Counted from the stretch's first letter, positions 1 through 8,568 are shown. The stretch: DNA of 64,000 nt from Paenibacillus sp. SYP-B3998 (GCF_010820665.1 NZ_JAAIKC010000001.1:1426001-1490000); one strand, 5' to 3'. The notes: generated by a model from the sequence alone, not told the origin. Numbers and translations are program-made.

Positions 1-54
1 TTATATGTGAAATAACTTGTCCGAAGATGGCGACTATATTGAAGATTGACATCA

Positions 55-104
55 AAAGGTATAAGTAAAAGGGCTGCCGCGGCAGCTTTTTTACTTATAC
101 CTTT
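55..104. terminator. Long bidirectional terminator hairpin
   Basis: A nearly unbroken inverted repeat: a 16-nt arm at 55-70 is complementary to 89-104, with an inner GCTGCC/GGCAGC stem at 73-86. A-rich and T-rich arms on each side make it usable in both directions. It probably ends a gene that lies to the left of the window. Confidence 0.8.
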
Positions 105-363
105 CAGTTGTTTTTCTGTCGAGAGGAGCAAAGATTCTCCATTATGCCTTGCAGCCGCAAGGATTATCTAGTTTTTTGTAGGTGTGAAAGTTGAGTTACT
201 TAGAAAAGGCGTTAAAACAGAAATTTTAAACATTCTCTCAGTTAATTCCTGTGGAAATTTAGGCAGCGTGGATTTCCTATGATATGCTTTTTTTGTAGTT
301 TTGTTTGGAAGATTTCGAGAACGGGTTTCAGCAATAGTTTCACTAAACGGAGGGGGTATTATT

Positions 364-1340
364 GTGAAATCCACATCTTATCATCAAATATATAATCGTT
401 ACTTCGACTCGCTGTCATTGTCTCGTCATTCTTCGGGTCCCACAGAACGAATGGATGTTGCTCCAACTGCTGGGGTAGGGGGAATAAACAGATTGGTTAC
501 ACCTGCGGGCATTGAAATCATCCAGGCCGACCACTGTTTTCAGACTGGACAAATCGTACACGTTAAATCCGATGAAGCGATGGTAGAACTTAGCTATTGT
601 TTGCGGGCAGCGGAGATTTCGAAGTGTCCGGTTCATCCCACGAGCTTGTTCCAGACAGCAGTTCTCTTCATTTGATGCAGAATTTTAATGCAGTTTTCCA
701 GTATCCTGCCGAAATACCCATTCAAACGATTGCCATCGGGATGCCGGTTTCATTGTTCGAAACCTATATTAGCGGAGTAAACGTTGACAGGAACATAACC
801 TTCTCGGGATTACTAGGTTCAAGTGCATTCCGTATGTTTCGTAAATCGAATGATTTCCAGTCATCCCAAATAGTCCGACAAATCCTTGACTGCTCCTATA
901 CGCTCGCTATGCGCAATCTCTACGTGGAAAGTAAGGCGCTTGAGCTTTTGTCCAATGGGGTTGAAACATTTCTGTTTGGGGGAGCTCCTTACAGAAGGTT
1001 GTCCGGATTATCAAGAAGCGATCGGGAAAAGGTCCGGCAAGCGAGGGATTTGCTGCTTAGCCGTATGGAAGCACCTCCTTCCTTGATTGAGTTGTCGCGA
1101 ATCGTCGGACTTAACGATTACAAGCTCAAAATCGGTTTTAAAGATGAATATGGAAAAAGCGCATTTTCCTATTTAAGGGACAAGCGGATGGAAAAGGCTT
1201 TTAGCTTGCTGCAATCAGGTGCAATTAGTGTCAGCCGGGTATCCGTCATGGTCGGATACGCCAATTTCAGTCATTTTGCCGAAGCATTTCGTAAGCAATT
1301 CGGAGTAAGGCCATCGGAAGTAAAGCGCGATAATCGCTAA
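364..1340 (+). pseudogene. AraC-family regulator, frameshifted
   Basis: The start is GTG 364 behind a GGAGGGGG site at about 350-357. The first frame encodes an N-terminal ligand-sensing domain up to about nt 600, and the rest continues one frame over from about nt 602 to TAA 1340. Together they give a full-length AraC regulator of about 325 residues. The C-terminal double helix-turn-helix is intact and ends in the typical GYANFSHFAEAFRKQFGVRP. One missing base near 600-605 explains the break. A Fur box and a siderophore-binding protein gene follow, the usual layout of an AraC-controlled iron cassette. Either this is a true pseudogene or a single-base error. Its neighbour is also truncated, which favours real decay. 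Confidence 0.75.
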
Positions 1341-1441
1341 TGGATATAGGATATCTTTAAAATAAATCCGCGTAACCGCTAGTTTATCCGTTATCCAGTA
1401 GCATGGCGGCAATTCGTTTTGTATAATCGGGTTTGTCCCAA

Positions 1442-1456
1442 TGAGAATTGTTATCA
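1442..1456. promoter_or_regulatory. Fur box
   Basis: TGAGAATTGTTATCA matches the 7-1-7 Fur consensus (TGATAATNATTATCA) at 12 of 15 positions. It lies just before the ribosome binding site of the siderophore-binding protein remnant, where it would repress transcription under iron-replete conditions. Confidence 0.7.
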
Positions 1457-1478
1457 TTTGAAGGAGGGGCCGATTAAT

Positions 1479-1835
1479 ATGAACCGGGTTGCAAGAGTGC
1501 TATTCATTGGGATGTCTATTTTGCTAGCAGCGCTGCTGTTTGGCTGTGAGAAAAAAACCGAAGTGACGGATGGGAACAAACCGTTGCCAGAAGCAGTTAC
1601 AAAAGCATCTCAATCCCCGTTCCGTATCATCAAGGACGCCAAAGGGGAGGTGCAGATTCCAACGAATCCGAAGCGAATAGTAGATATATCGGGTTCAACA
1701 GAAGAACTGCTCGTGCTTGGTTATACACCCATAGCGAGCGGAAATACGGACATGGCAGATGCCAAGAAATTTACACCGATATTAAAGGACAAGTTGGTAA
1801 CTAACACAGTAAATACGGGTTGGTATGCGTCGTGA
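1479..1835 (+). pseudogene. Iron-siderophore ABC binding lipoprotein, truncated
   Basis: ATG 1479 follows AAGGAGGGG at 1461-1469. The product has a lipoprotein signal peptide (lipobox LLFGC, cysteine near residue 23) and the start of the FepB/FeuA-like binding fold (NPKRIVDISGSTEELLVLGY). The frame ends after 118 residues, against about 320 for the family, so most of both lobes is missing. No permease or ATPase follows. With the frameshifted AraC gene upstream, this is the relic of a Fur/AraC-regulated siderophore uptake cassette. An intact equivalent lies at 12495-14447. Confidence 0.75.
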
Positions 1836-1952
1836 AAAATGCCAAGCATTAGCGGCACTTTTCAGAAAGATATACCTAAGATAGGTCATTGCTGTCTAGA
1901 AAAATGAAAGGAAATGGACTTTTGCGTAGAAAACGCTTAATAAAAAAGATGC

Positions 1953-1990
1953 TCCGACTAATAGGTCTCCTAACTGTTAGTCGGATTTTT
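1953..1990 (+). terminator. Intrinsic terminator
   Basis: TCCGACTAA at 1953-1961 pairs perfectly with TTAGTCGGA at 1977-1985, and TTTTT follows. It stands between the truncated binding-protein gene and the response-regulator remnant. Confidence 0.75.
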
Positions 1991-2250
1991 GGCGTATTCA
2001 CATCAAACGCACTGTGTAAAGCACGATATGGCGATGAACATGGGGGCGGATGACTACATTCAGAAACCGTTCAACATGGACGTACTGCTTGCTAAAATCC
2101 AGGCTATTCTCCGTCGTACAAACGCTTACGGGGAAGAGACCTCTGATAGTATCCAATGGACTGGTACAATCAGAGCATTTCGTCAACGACAATACCTTGC
2201 CGATGAACGTACCGCGTTTGCGTCAAATACTTTCGAACATCGGATTGTGA
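1989..2250 (+). pseudogene. BceR-like response regulator remnant
   Basis: Two frames preserve parts of one OmpR/BceR-type regulator. The first (about 1989-2163) carries the end of the receiver domain, including GADDYIQKPFNMDVLLAKI with the conserved lysine. The second (about 2170-2250) carries the end of the winged-helix domain (FVNDNTLPMNVPRLRQILSN). The N-terminal half of the receiver and most of the DNA-binding domain are gone. No start codon or sensor kinase gene is nearby. It is a dead fragment, probably of a cell-wall-antibiotic-response system. Confidence 0.7.
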
Positions 2251-2303
2251 GATGCCATAGCGAAAAAAAATTCCCGAAAAGTCGAAAAGTAAAAATTTAC
2301 GAC

Positions 2304-2332
2304 TTGACTACAATTGCTCGATATACTATAGT
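2304..2332 (+). promoter_or_regulatory. Sigma-A promoter of tetR
   Basis: TTGACT at 2304-2309 and TATAGT at 2327-2332 are separated by 17 nt. The predicted start site lies just before the palindromic operator at 2351-2370. Confidence 0.65.
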
Positions 2333-2350
2333 AAACCAATCGGATTTAAC

Positions 2351-2370
2351 TTAACTGACTCGTCAGTCAA
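2351..2370. promoter_or_regulatory. TetR-type palindromic operator
   Basis: A 20-bp palindrome of form TTnACTGACnnGTCAGTnAA sits between the promoter and the ribosome binding site of the TetR gene. Sites of this form are typical for TetR regulators, so autorepression, possibly extended to the transporter operon downstream, is likely. Confidence 0.65.
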
Positions 2371-2389
2371 TAGGAAGGAGCCTACAATT

Positions 2390-3016
2390 CTGGCATCTTT
2401 ATTGAATGAAGAACAGCAGCGAGAGCATGTTTTGATGAAGTCGGCGTTAGAGCTATTTGCACGCAAAGGATATCACAATACGAAGATTTCGGATGTGGTC
2501 AAAGCTGCGGGCGTATCGCAAGGGACGTTTTATTGGTATTTTGAAGGAAAAGCTCAGCTTGCAGTGCGTTTGATCGAGAACGGCAAAGCCAAGCTAACTC
2601 AAGTGATTGAACAAGGCTATCGCGAGCATGCGGGCTCTGTTGACGATATGGTTAGCTCATCTGCAAGATTGTTGACGGATTTGTTCGAGTTCGCCGACCA
2701 GAACCGGGATTTGATGGCATTTTTACTGATTAAAGGCCAAGGCGCAGACCCAGCGATCCGTGAAGCGGTATCGGAGACGTGGGTTGCATTTGAGGGTGCT
2801 TTCAAAAACAATGTAAACCGAGCCATTGAGCTAGAGATGCTTCCACATTTCGCAGATGTATCTCTTCGCGTAAACATACTAGTCTCCTTAATTACAGGCG
2901 TACTTACCAAGTGGTTATTCGGTCCTACACACGATGTTGATTACACATCCATGTACACGCCGACTCAAATAGCTGAGGAAACGGCACGGTTTGAATTCAG
3001 GGGATTGTTAGGCTAG
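2390..3016 (+). CDS. TetR-family transcriptional regulator
   Basis: A repressor of about 208 residues with an N-terminal TetR helix-turn-helix (LELFARKGYHNTKISDVVKA, then GVSQGTFYWYFEGKAQ). CTG 2390 is 9 nt after AAGGAG and seems a better start than TTG 2402, which would lie 21 nt away. The C-terminal ligand-binding domain gives no clue to the effector. It precedes an amino-acid ABC transporter by 31 bp on the same strand and probably regulates itself and that operon through the palindrome at 2351-2370. Family assignment is firm; regulon and start codon are inferred. Confidence 0.88.
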   Translation: MASLLNEEQQREHVLMKSALELFARKGYHNTKISDVVKAAGVSQGTFYWYFEGKAQLAVRLIENGKAKLTQVIEQGYREHAGSVDDMVSSSARLLTDLFEFADQNRDLMAFLLIKGQGADPAIREAVSETWVAFEGAFKNNVNRAIELEMLPHFADVSLRVNILVSLITGVLTKWLFGPTHDVDYTSMYTPTQIAEETARFEFRGLLG

Positions 3017-3047
3017 CAAAAAAAAACTACACAGGGGTGCATGAAGA

Positions 3048-3917
3048 ATGATATTCAAGGATAAACCATTATTCAAAACTGCTTCGTTACTTACAATCGT
3101 TGGTTTGGCGTTAGTTGGATGCGGAAAAACGACTGAAAAACCAGCGGCAAGTCCCGCAACCGATGTTAAAAACACGCCAGCCGTTTCTCCGGCTTCATCC
3201 AATCTGCTCGAGCAGATCAAGAAAAACGGTAAAATCAAAGTCGGTTTGATGGGGACCTACGCACCCTACAACTTTTTGAATGACAAAAAAGAAGTAGACG
3301 GCTACGACGCCGACATTGCTAAGAATGTTGCGAAAAAGCTTGGTGTACAGGCTGAATTCATCACAGGCGAATTTTCCGGCTTGATCGAAGGTTTGCAAAA
3401 AGACAAATATGATGTATTGATAAGCCAGGTGACCATTACAGAAGACCGCAAGAAAACAATGGATTTCTCCATTCCCTATATTAAGAATTCGGTTAATGTC
3501 ATTGTAAAGAATGACAATAACACGATTAAAGCCGTTGAAGATTTCAAAGGAAAGAAAATCGGTATCGGTCTTGGTACGAATGATGAGAAATATTTGCGTG
3601 AAGTCGCTATGCCTAAGGTCGGAAATTTTGAAATTGCTACGTACAACGATGTCATTTCGTCGTTGATGGACCTAAACGTCGGAAGAATTGACGCGACCGT
3701 CAACAATATTTTTGCCCTAAAGCCTCTCATGGAGAAAAACAAATTTAATATAAAAGCGGTCGGAGCGCCGATCAAGGAAGATGTTGCAGGTGTAGCTCTC
3801 CGCAAAAATAATCCGGAACTAGTGGAAGCTATTAACAAAGCCCTGAACGAAATGAAAACGGATGGAACGATGAAGCAAATTCATCAAAAATGGTTCAGTG
3901 TCGATCCCAATTTTTAA
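3048..3917 (+). CDS. Amino-acid ABC transporter substrate-binding lipoprotein
   Basis: A lipoprotein of 289 residues with a signal peptide, lipobox ALVGC (cysteine about residue 25) and a Pro/Ala/Ser-rich linker to about residue 50. The rest is a family-3 solute-binding domain (SBP_bac_3): IKVGLMGTYAPYNF, the ligand-pocket motif YDVLISQVTITEDRK, and a C-terminal MKQIHQKWF. It captures a polar amino acid or derivative outside the membrane and delivers it to the permease encoded next. ATG 3048 has AGGGGTG 8 nt upstream. Substrate cannot be told from sequence; the linked peptidase gene suggests a peptide- or amidine-derived amino acid. Confidence 0.93.
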   Translation: MIFKDKPLFKTASLLTIVGLALVGCGKTTEKPAASPATDVKNTPAVSPASSNLLEQIKKNGKIKVGLMGTYAPYNFLNDKKEVDGYDADIAKNVAKKLGVQAEFITGEFSGLIEGLQKDKYDVLISQVTITEDRKKTMDFSIPYIKNSVNVIVKNDNNTIKAVEDFKGKKIGIGLGTNDEKYLREVAMPKVGNFEIATYNDVISSLMDLNVGRIDATVNNIFALKPLMEKNKFNIKAVGAPIKEDVAGVALRKNNPELVEAINKALNEMKTDGTMKQIHQKWFSVDPNF

Positions 3918-3923
3918 GTACTA

Positions 3924-3939
3924 AAGCCTAAGGAGGCTT
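3924..3939 (+). promoter_or_regulatory. Intercistronic hairpin holding the permease RBS
   Basis: AAGCCT at 3924-3929 pairs with AGGCTT at 3934-3939 around the AAGGAGG ribosome binding site of the permease gene. Such hairpins can stabilise binding-protein mRNA and reduce permease translation, giving the excess of binding protein usual for these systems. The role is inferred. Confidence 0.4.
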
Positions 3940-3944
3940 CATGA

Positions 3945-4589
3945 ATGGAACTCGTTTTAGATAACTTAGGCTTTCTTTTCAAAGGCGCATACTATACCCT
4001 ACTTATTACGTTCGTGTCGATGTTCTTTGGATTTTTTATCGCTTTACTCGTAGCCATCGCTCGATTAAAAGGAAATTGGCTGATCGGAAATTTGGCGAGA
4101 GGTTATGTTTCCATCATCCGCGGAACTCCGATTATTGTGCAAATCTTCATCATTTATTATGGTTTACCCGATTACGGTGTTACGTTTGGGCCGCTAACAG
4201 CGGCCTTTATTTCACTTAGCATCAATATCGGCGCCTATTTATCCGAGACCTTTCGCGGGGCGATCCTGTCGGTGTCTAAGGGACAGACGGAAGCGGCATT
4301 ATCCTTGGGCATGTCACCTTGGCAAACGATGCGCAAGATTGTTCTTCCACAGGCAGCCAGAGTGGCGATTCCCCCTATGGGGAATACATTTATCGGCATG
4401 TTGAAAGAGACTTCGCTAGTTTCCATAGTGACAGTAACTGAGCTGCTGCGCTCAGCCCAACTGCTTATTGCGCAATATTACGTTGCGATGCCTTTTTACA
4501 TTTCCATTGCGCTCATGTACTGGATAATGAGCATGCTCTTCACCAACATTCTTAACCGCATTGAGAAAAAATTATCAAAGGCTTATTAA
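3945..4589 (+). CDS. Amino-acid ABC transporter permease
   Basis: A HisM/GlnP-type permease of 214 residues with about five membrane helices. It carries the motif VSIIRGTPIIVQIFIIYYGL and an EAA-loop (TEAALSLGMSPWQTMRKIVL) that contacts the ATPase. ATG 3945 has AAGGAGG 8 nt upstream. As only one permease gene is present, the transporter probably uses a homodimer. It lies between the binding protein and the ATPase, with 8 bp to the ATPase GTG. Confidence 0.93.
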   Translation: MELVLDNLGFLFKGAYYTLLITFVSMFFGFFIALLVAIARLKGNWLIGNLARGYVSIIRGTPIIVQIFIIYYGLPDYGVTFGPLTAAFISLSINIGAYLSETFRGAILSVSKGQTEAALSLGMSPWQTMRKIVLPQAARVAIPPMGNTFIGMLKETSLVSIVTVTELLRSAQLLIAQYYVAMPFYISIALMYWIMSMLFTNILNRIEKKLSKAY

Positions 4590-4603
4590 GGGTGTGAGTG
4601 GAC

Positions 4604-5356
4604 TTGATAGAAGTAAACAAACTTAGTAAACGTTTCGATGCTTTGACCGTGCTGGAGGACATTAACCTTAGCATTCATTCACAAGAAATTGTGGTCCTCC
4701 TAGGTCCAAGCGGCTCAGGGAAAAGCACGCTACTACGCTGTCTAAACGGTCTCGAAGAACCGAACACGGGATCGATTCGTGTGGGTAACGTCTTGTTGGA
4801 TGCTTCTATGAATGTTCCAGCTAAGAAAAAAGCGATCCGGGAGCTGCGTAGCTTAACCGGAATGGTATTTCAATCATTTAATTTATTCCCGCATTTGAAT
4901 GTCCTGGAAAATGTGATCACGGCTCCTATGACCGTGAAAAACATGCCGAAGGAGCAGGCGATCCAGCTGGCCGAGTCTCTATTGAATAAAGTGGGCCTGG
5001 CTGAGAAGAAGTATGAGTATCCTTCACGACTTTCCGGTGGTCAGCAGCAGCGGGTTGCCATTGCCCGCGCCCTGGCGATGCAGCCGCAAATTATGCTGTT
5101 CGACGAGCCGACCTCGGCACTTGACCCAGAACTAACAGGTGAAGTTTTGTCGGTAATGAGACAGTTAGCCAACGAGGGCATGACGATGATTGTGGTCACG
5201 CATGAAATGAAATTTGCGCAAGAAGTGGCGAATCGGATTATTTTTATGAGCGAAGGCGTGATTCAGGAGGTAGGAGCACCGGAGCAATTTTTTGTTCAGC
5301 CGCAAACCGAGCGTGCACGCAAATTTTTGCGTCAGATGGCTCAGGAGCCTATTTAA
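4604..5356 (+). CDS. Amino-acid ABC transporter ATPase
   Basis: A GlnQ/HisP-type ATPase of about 250 residues. Walker A is GPSGSGKST, the signature is [15 protein letters not shown], Walker B is IMLFDEP, and the H-loop is [12 protein letters not shown] 4604 (giving [11 protein letters not shown], the usual family start) is 9 nt after AAGGGTG, so it is preferred over GTG 4598. It powers import by the permease encoded 8-14 bp upstream. It is followed after 41 bp by the M24 peptidase gene, probably in the same operon. Confidence 0.93.
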   Translation: MIEVNKLSKRFDALTVLEDINLSIHSQEIVVLLGPSGSGKSTLLRCLNGLEEPNTGSIRVGNVLLDASMNVPAKKKAIRELRSLTGMVFQSFNLFPHLNVLENVITAPMTVKNMPKEQAIQLAESLLNKVGLAEKKYEYPSRLSGGQQQRVAIARALAMQPQIMLFDEPTSALDPELTGEVLSVMRQLANEGMTMIVVTHEMKFAQEVANRIIFMSEGVIQEVGAPEQFFVQPQTERARKFLRQMAQEPI

Positions 5357-5397
5357 CACACGGAGATAGGAAAGCCTAATCCGAAGGAGTTGAGAAT

Positions 5398-6615
5398 ATG
5401 GTCCCTATTAGTCAGGATCATTTAATAACCATTTCAGAGCGAGCCAGATTGATCATGGAGAACGAACAGATCGACGCTTTAGTTTCTTCTAGCTGTGAAA
5501 ACTTTTATTACCTTTCCGGTCACCAAAGCGCGTTCATGTATACCCTGCGTATGAGTGAAGTTGCACTTGCCGTTCTATTTCGAGATTCTAGTCGGAAGAC
5601 GATCTTGATTATGAATGATTTTGAAGCAGCTGGCGTTGCGAATGTTCTTCCTCAATATGAGATCCGAACCTATCCCACTTGGGTGGATGTTGATGATCCG
5701 CTAGGTCTGATCGGCGACAAATTCCAGGGGAAGCGGCCGGTTTCCCCCCAGGCGGAGGAAATGTTCGGGGTGCTGAGTCAGGTACTCGCGGAATATGGAG
5801 TTTCCAATGGGAAAATCGCTGTCGAGCTAAGTTCGATGCGCTATTCGTCCGTCATGGCGTTACGGCGAGCCTGCCCCGGAATATCCGAGTTGGTGGAGGC
5901 TAATCCGATTTTCACTGAACTTCGTGCAATAAAAACCCCTTGGGAGATCGACCAACTGCGCAAGGCTTGCATGTATGCAGAGGCAGGCATCGTTTCCGCA
6001 TCAAGTGAAATAGCGGTAGGTATTTCCGCTGCGGAGATCGTTGAAGCCTTCCGCAAGTCCTTGATGAGGTATCCGGATGGTTCGACCGCCCGGTTTCATA
6101 TGGTTTCCGTAGGCGCCAATTTTGCTCCAGCGCATGTATTTGACAACCGTCCAAGTGAGCTTGGCGATTTGATTAAATTTGACGTGGGTGTTGATGTGGC
6201 AGGATATGGCTCTGACATCGCTCGCACCTTCGTTCTGGGTCCGCCTACGGATATGATGAAGCGTATTTACAGCGCACTGAGGGTGGGGCACGATCGTCTC
6301 TTAGAGATCATCGAGCCAGGATTGTCCATGAGCAGTGCCTTTGGGGAGGTCATGAATCTGATCCGCTCCTCGGGACTTACGAATTACAACCGCGGCCATC
6401 TTGGACACAGTGCAGGTCTAAGTCTCGCCGCAGAAGAAGCGCCTTTCATCAGTCCTTCCGAGAACGCAGTGTTTCGCCCTGGCATGGTGATTTGCTTAGA
6501 AACACCTTACTATGGCCACGGTTTAGGGTCGATTATGATTGAGGATATGGTCTTGGTCACAGATAACGGCTGCGAGCGGCTTAATCGGCTAACTACGGAT
6601 CTTATTTCGCTTTAA
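5398..6615 (+). CDS. M24 family metallopeptidase (Xaa-Pro peptidase/creatinase type)
   Basis: A cytoplasmic protein of 405 residues with a creatinase N-terminal domain (about 15-165) and a pita-bread catalytic domain (about 175-400). Metal-ligand candidates are visible in KFDVGVDVAGYGSDIA (two Asp), GHLGHSAG (His), ICLETPYY (Glu) and IMIEDMV (Glu). Such enzymes split Xaa-Pro dipeptides or related C-N bonds. ATG 5398 has GAAGGAG 9 nt upstream. It is the last gene of the amino-acid transporter operon and probably processes the imported compound. Exact substrate is open; ectoine- or creatine-type hydrolases share this fold. Confidence 0.88.
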   Translation: MVPISQDHLITISERARLIMENEQIDALVSSSCENFYYLSGHQSAFMYTLRMSEVALAVLFRDSSRKTILIMNDFEAAGVANVLPQYEIRTYPTWVDVDDPLGLIGDKFQGKRPVSPQAEEMFGVLSQVLAEYGVSNGKIAVELSSMRYSSVMALRRACPGISELVEANPIFTELRAIKTPWEIDQLRKACMYAEAGIVSASSEIAVGISAAEIVEAFRKSLMRYPDGSTARFHMVSVGANFAPAHVFDNRPSELGDLIKFDVGVDVAGYGSDIARTFVLGPPTDMMKRIYSALRVGHDRLLEIIEPGLSMSSAFGEVMNLIRSSGLTNYNRGHLGHSAGLSLAAEEAPFISPSENAVFRPGMVICLETPYYGHGLGSIMIEDMVLVTDNGCERLNRLTTDLISL

Positions 6616-6667
6616 AAGCTATTGGACTTCTGGTGAAGATGGTGTCTACTGAACAAGATGATTAAGT

Positions 6668-6703
6668 TGGTTTGTACCGTTAATTAGGTGCAAACCATTT
6701 TTT
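6668..6703 (+). terminator. Intrinsic terminator of the amino-acid transporter operon
   Basis: An 11-bp stem (6668-6678 with 6687-6697, one G-U pair) is followed by a run of six T. It lies 50 bp after the peptidase gene. Confidence 0.85.
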
Positions 6704-6850
6704 ATTGCAGCAAAAGATGCCAAAACTTGCAGATGCACTTGTTCAACAGTGAACAGAGTACCTACGAACCCACCCTCAAATAAAGTTGTAGTTAACACAA
6801 AATGATTGTGGAGGAAGAGCAGTATTAATCAATTAAAGTCATTCTTTCCA

Positions 6851-6880
6851 TTGAAAAAATGGAGGAGCTTTTTCTATAAT
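6851..6880 (+). promoter_or_regulatory. Sigma-A promoter of the fusB-like leader
   Basis: TTGAAA at 6851-6856 and a perfect TATAAT at 6875-6880 are 18 nt apart. The predicted transcript starts near 6887 and has about 200 nt of leader before the FusB-like gene. Confidence 0.7.
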
Positions 6881-6913
6881 ATTCATATCGTAAAAGCGAG
6901 GGAGTTGGTATAA

Positions 6914-7006
6914 ATGGCAATTAGAAATTGCCAGATTGGCACAGTCTCATGCAAAGCCTGTTTCAGAGGCGATACTTTGCATGGGCGTGAAAAATATCAA
7001 AAATAA
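6914..7006 (+). CDS. 30-codon leader ORF upstream of fusB-like gene
   Basis: ATG 6914 follows GAGGGAG at about 6898-6904 and the frame ends at TAA 7006. The peptide has 30 residues with four Cys in two short clusters and no known domain. It spans one arm of a 7-bp hairpin (GGCAATT/AATTGCC) and the whole CATGCAAAG/CTTTGCATG inverted repeat (6948-6956 with 6975-6983). Leader peptides of this sort control resistance genes by ribosome stalling, and attenuation has been proposed for staphylococcal fusB. An alternative is decay of an older gene: the +1 frame stays open across 6921-7072. Confidence 0.4.
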   Translation: MAIRNCQIGTVSCKACFRGDTLHGREKYQK

Positions 7007-7052
7007 AATCGCCCAAATGTGCATATCGTTTCTAATATTTGGCTTTGCACCT
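6921..7052 (+). promoter_or_regulatory. Structured leader (candidate attenuator)
   Basis: Several competing inverted repeats lie between the promoter and the FusB-like gene: GGCAATT/AATTGCC near 6917-6932, CATGCAAAG 6948-6956 with CTTTGCATG 6975-6983, GGGCG 6983-6987 with CGCCC 7010-7014, and CCAAAT near 7013-7018 with ATTTGG near 7037-7042. Adjacent pairs share bases, so they could act as mutually exclusive structures. I did not match it to any riboswitch class. Confidence 0.4.
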
Positions 7053-7087
7053 TATTCCATTTATAAAAAATAAGGGGCTGAACATCT

Positions 7088-7741
7088 ATGTGTGAACCAT
7101 TTATTAGAAACCACCAATATAACTTTATCAATAAACAAGCAGGTTTATTGCACCAGGCTCTCAGAACGATTGCCGATCAGAAAGTATTGGAGGCCGTTCG
7201 ATATGGGACAGAATCCAAAATATTAGAACTCTTTCCTAGCGTTACAGACATGCAGAAACAACAGTTGGAAAAAATTTCTGCATTAGAAACAGCAGATGAT
7301 TTTCAAAAGTATCTAAAGGCACTTGAACCGTATCTGATGGAATTTCCACAAGTTTCAGAGAAACAGATTCAGAAGCTTTTTCCCAAGACGAAGAAACTAA
7401 AGATCCCTGATTTATCATTGATAGACAATCGTTATGTAAGCTTTCTTAGTTGGATCGATATCTCCACTAATAAATTGTTCATTGTTTATTATTTAAACGG
7501 GCAACTCATCGGTGTCGAAGGTAGGTACACTCCGACAAATAAGAAGAGTTTTTGCTTTTTATGTAATAGGTATGAAGAGCTTGCTTTATTTTCGGCGATA
7601 TCCAAAAAAAGGCCAACTCATTCTTCACCTGATTATTATAAAGCGGTTGGGAACTATTTGTGCATGAATAATCATGCATGTAATAAGAACATTACAGATC
7701 TTTCTTCTTTAGATAAGTTTATTGCCACTGTTTTGGGATAG
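7088..7741 (+). CDS. FusB/FusC-type EF-G-binding protein
   Basis: A protein of 217 residues, the length of the FusB family (about 213). The helical N-terminal domain (1-80) is followed by a C-terminal treble-clef zinc-binding domain with FCFLCN (about 158-163) and a later MNNHACNKNI. FusB-type proteins bind elongation factor G on the ribosome, promote its release and can rescue translation stalled by fusidic acid. ATG 7088 has AAGGGG 10 nt upstream. The gene stands alone between its own promoter and terminator. Environmental homologues may not give clinical-level resistance. Confidence 0.85.
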   Translation: MCEPFIRNHQYNFINKQAGLLHQALRTIADQKVLEAVRYGTESKILELFPSVTDMQKQQLEKISALETADDFQKYLKALEPYLMEFPQVSEKQIQKLFPKTKKLKIPDLSLIDNRYVSFLSWIDISTNKLFIVYYLNGQLIGVEGRYTPTNKKSFCFLCNRYEELALFSAISKKRPTHSSPDYYKAVGNYLCMNNHACNKNITDLSSLDKFIATVLG

Positions 7742-7763
7742 CCAGACTTATAAAACACGACTA

Positions 7764-7805
7764 AAACCATTGTATCTACGATTTTCTAGATGCAATGGTT
7801 TTTTT
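7764..7805 (+). terminator. Intrinsic terminator of fusB-like gene
   Basis: A 15-bp stem (7764-7778 with 7787-7801, one G-U pair) is followed by T residues. Its arms are symmetrical enough to serve the convergent msrA gene too. Confidence 0.85.
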
Positions 7806-7819
7806 ATATATTAGTATGC

Positions 7820-8568
7820 TTAATCAAATACTCCTTTTCTTAAAAGTATCACTACCCTATCGTTGCCCCAGGTTTTATCCAAAAATGTATCGCGACCGGA
7901 GGCGAATACACCAATCTTATGACTAATTGGATTTTTTTGTAATAGTCCTGGTGTTCCTGCTCGGCATTGTAAAACGTGGATGCTAATAAAATTTTTGTAA
8001 CAATGGGTTTATCAAACCGTCTTGATGATACTAATGCATCTCTGGATGCTTCAGCCAACTCTTTCTGTTCATTGCTATTGTAAAATATGGCGGAATGATA
8101 TTCTTCGCCACGATCAACGAATTGACCGTCTGCATCTGTAGGATCAATGTTTCGCCAGAAAACTTGAAGTAGCTTGTCATACGTAATACGATTCGGGTTA
8201 TAACGAACTTCCACCGATTCGAGATGTCCTGTAGTTCGAGAAGACACTTCTGCATAGGTCGGATTTTCCTTATGTCCTCCCGTATAACCGGTTACAACAC
8301 GCAAGACGCCATCAAGCTTTTCAAAAGGCTCTTCCATATTCCAGAAACAACCACCAGCAAAAATAGCGATTTCGTAAGGGGTGTTCGATTTTTCATTAAC
8401 TGTAGTCAAAATCACTTGAGCCTTCACCATTTCATTTTTGGGAAACGAAGCGTAAAAGAAATAACCAATTATGGATAATAGTGTAATGGGTAACACATAT
8501 AATTTAAGTTTTTTAAACTCAATTTCCCTTTCACCTCCGTAGTATCTATTGGGGATGGAGCATCTCAT
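7820..8568 (-). pseudogene. msrA: Peptide methionine sulfoxide reductase A, frameshifted near the C-terminus
   Basis: The protein carries an N-terminal membrane anchor (about 20-42) before an MsrA domain with the catalytic motif AGGCFW and the conserved YHSAIFYNS and EHQDYY. MsrA reduces methionine-S-sulfoxide in proteins. After YYKK the frame changes: one A is missing from a homopolymer (seven T at 7932-7938 on the given strand). With one base restored the sequence continues NPISHKIGVFASGRDTFLDK and ends at 7820, matching the family C-terminus. The visible frame ends at 7852 with an unrelated tail. ATG 8568 is the only standard start; a good GGAGGTG site about 37 nt further in precedes an in-frame ATT. 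It may be an assembly error. Confidence 0.75.

Noticed and set aside
1989-2354. 121-residue ORF taken as a complete response regulator
   Set aside because: Only the receiver end is intact; the DNA-binding part continues in another frame and the receiver start is missing.
6940-6990. GCAAAGCC block suggesting a cyclic-di-GMP riboswitch
   Set aside because: The other conserved GEMM segments and the tetraloop receptor are absent; the block is one arm of a simple inverted repeat.
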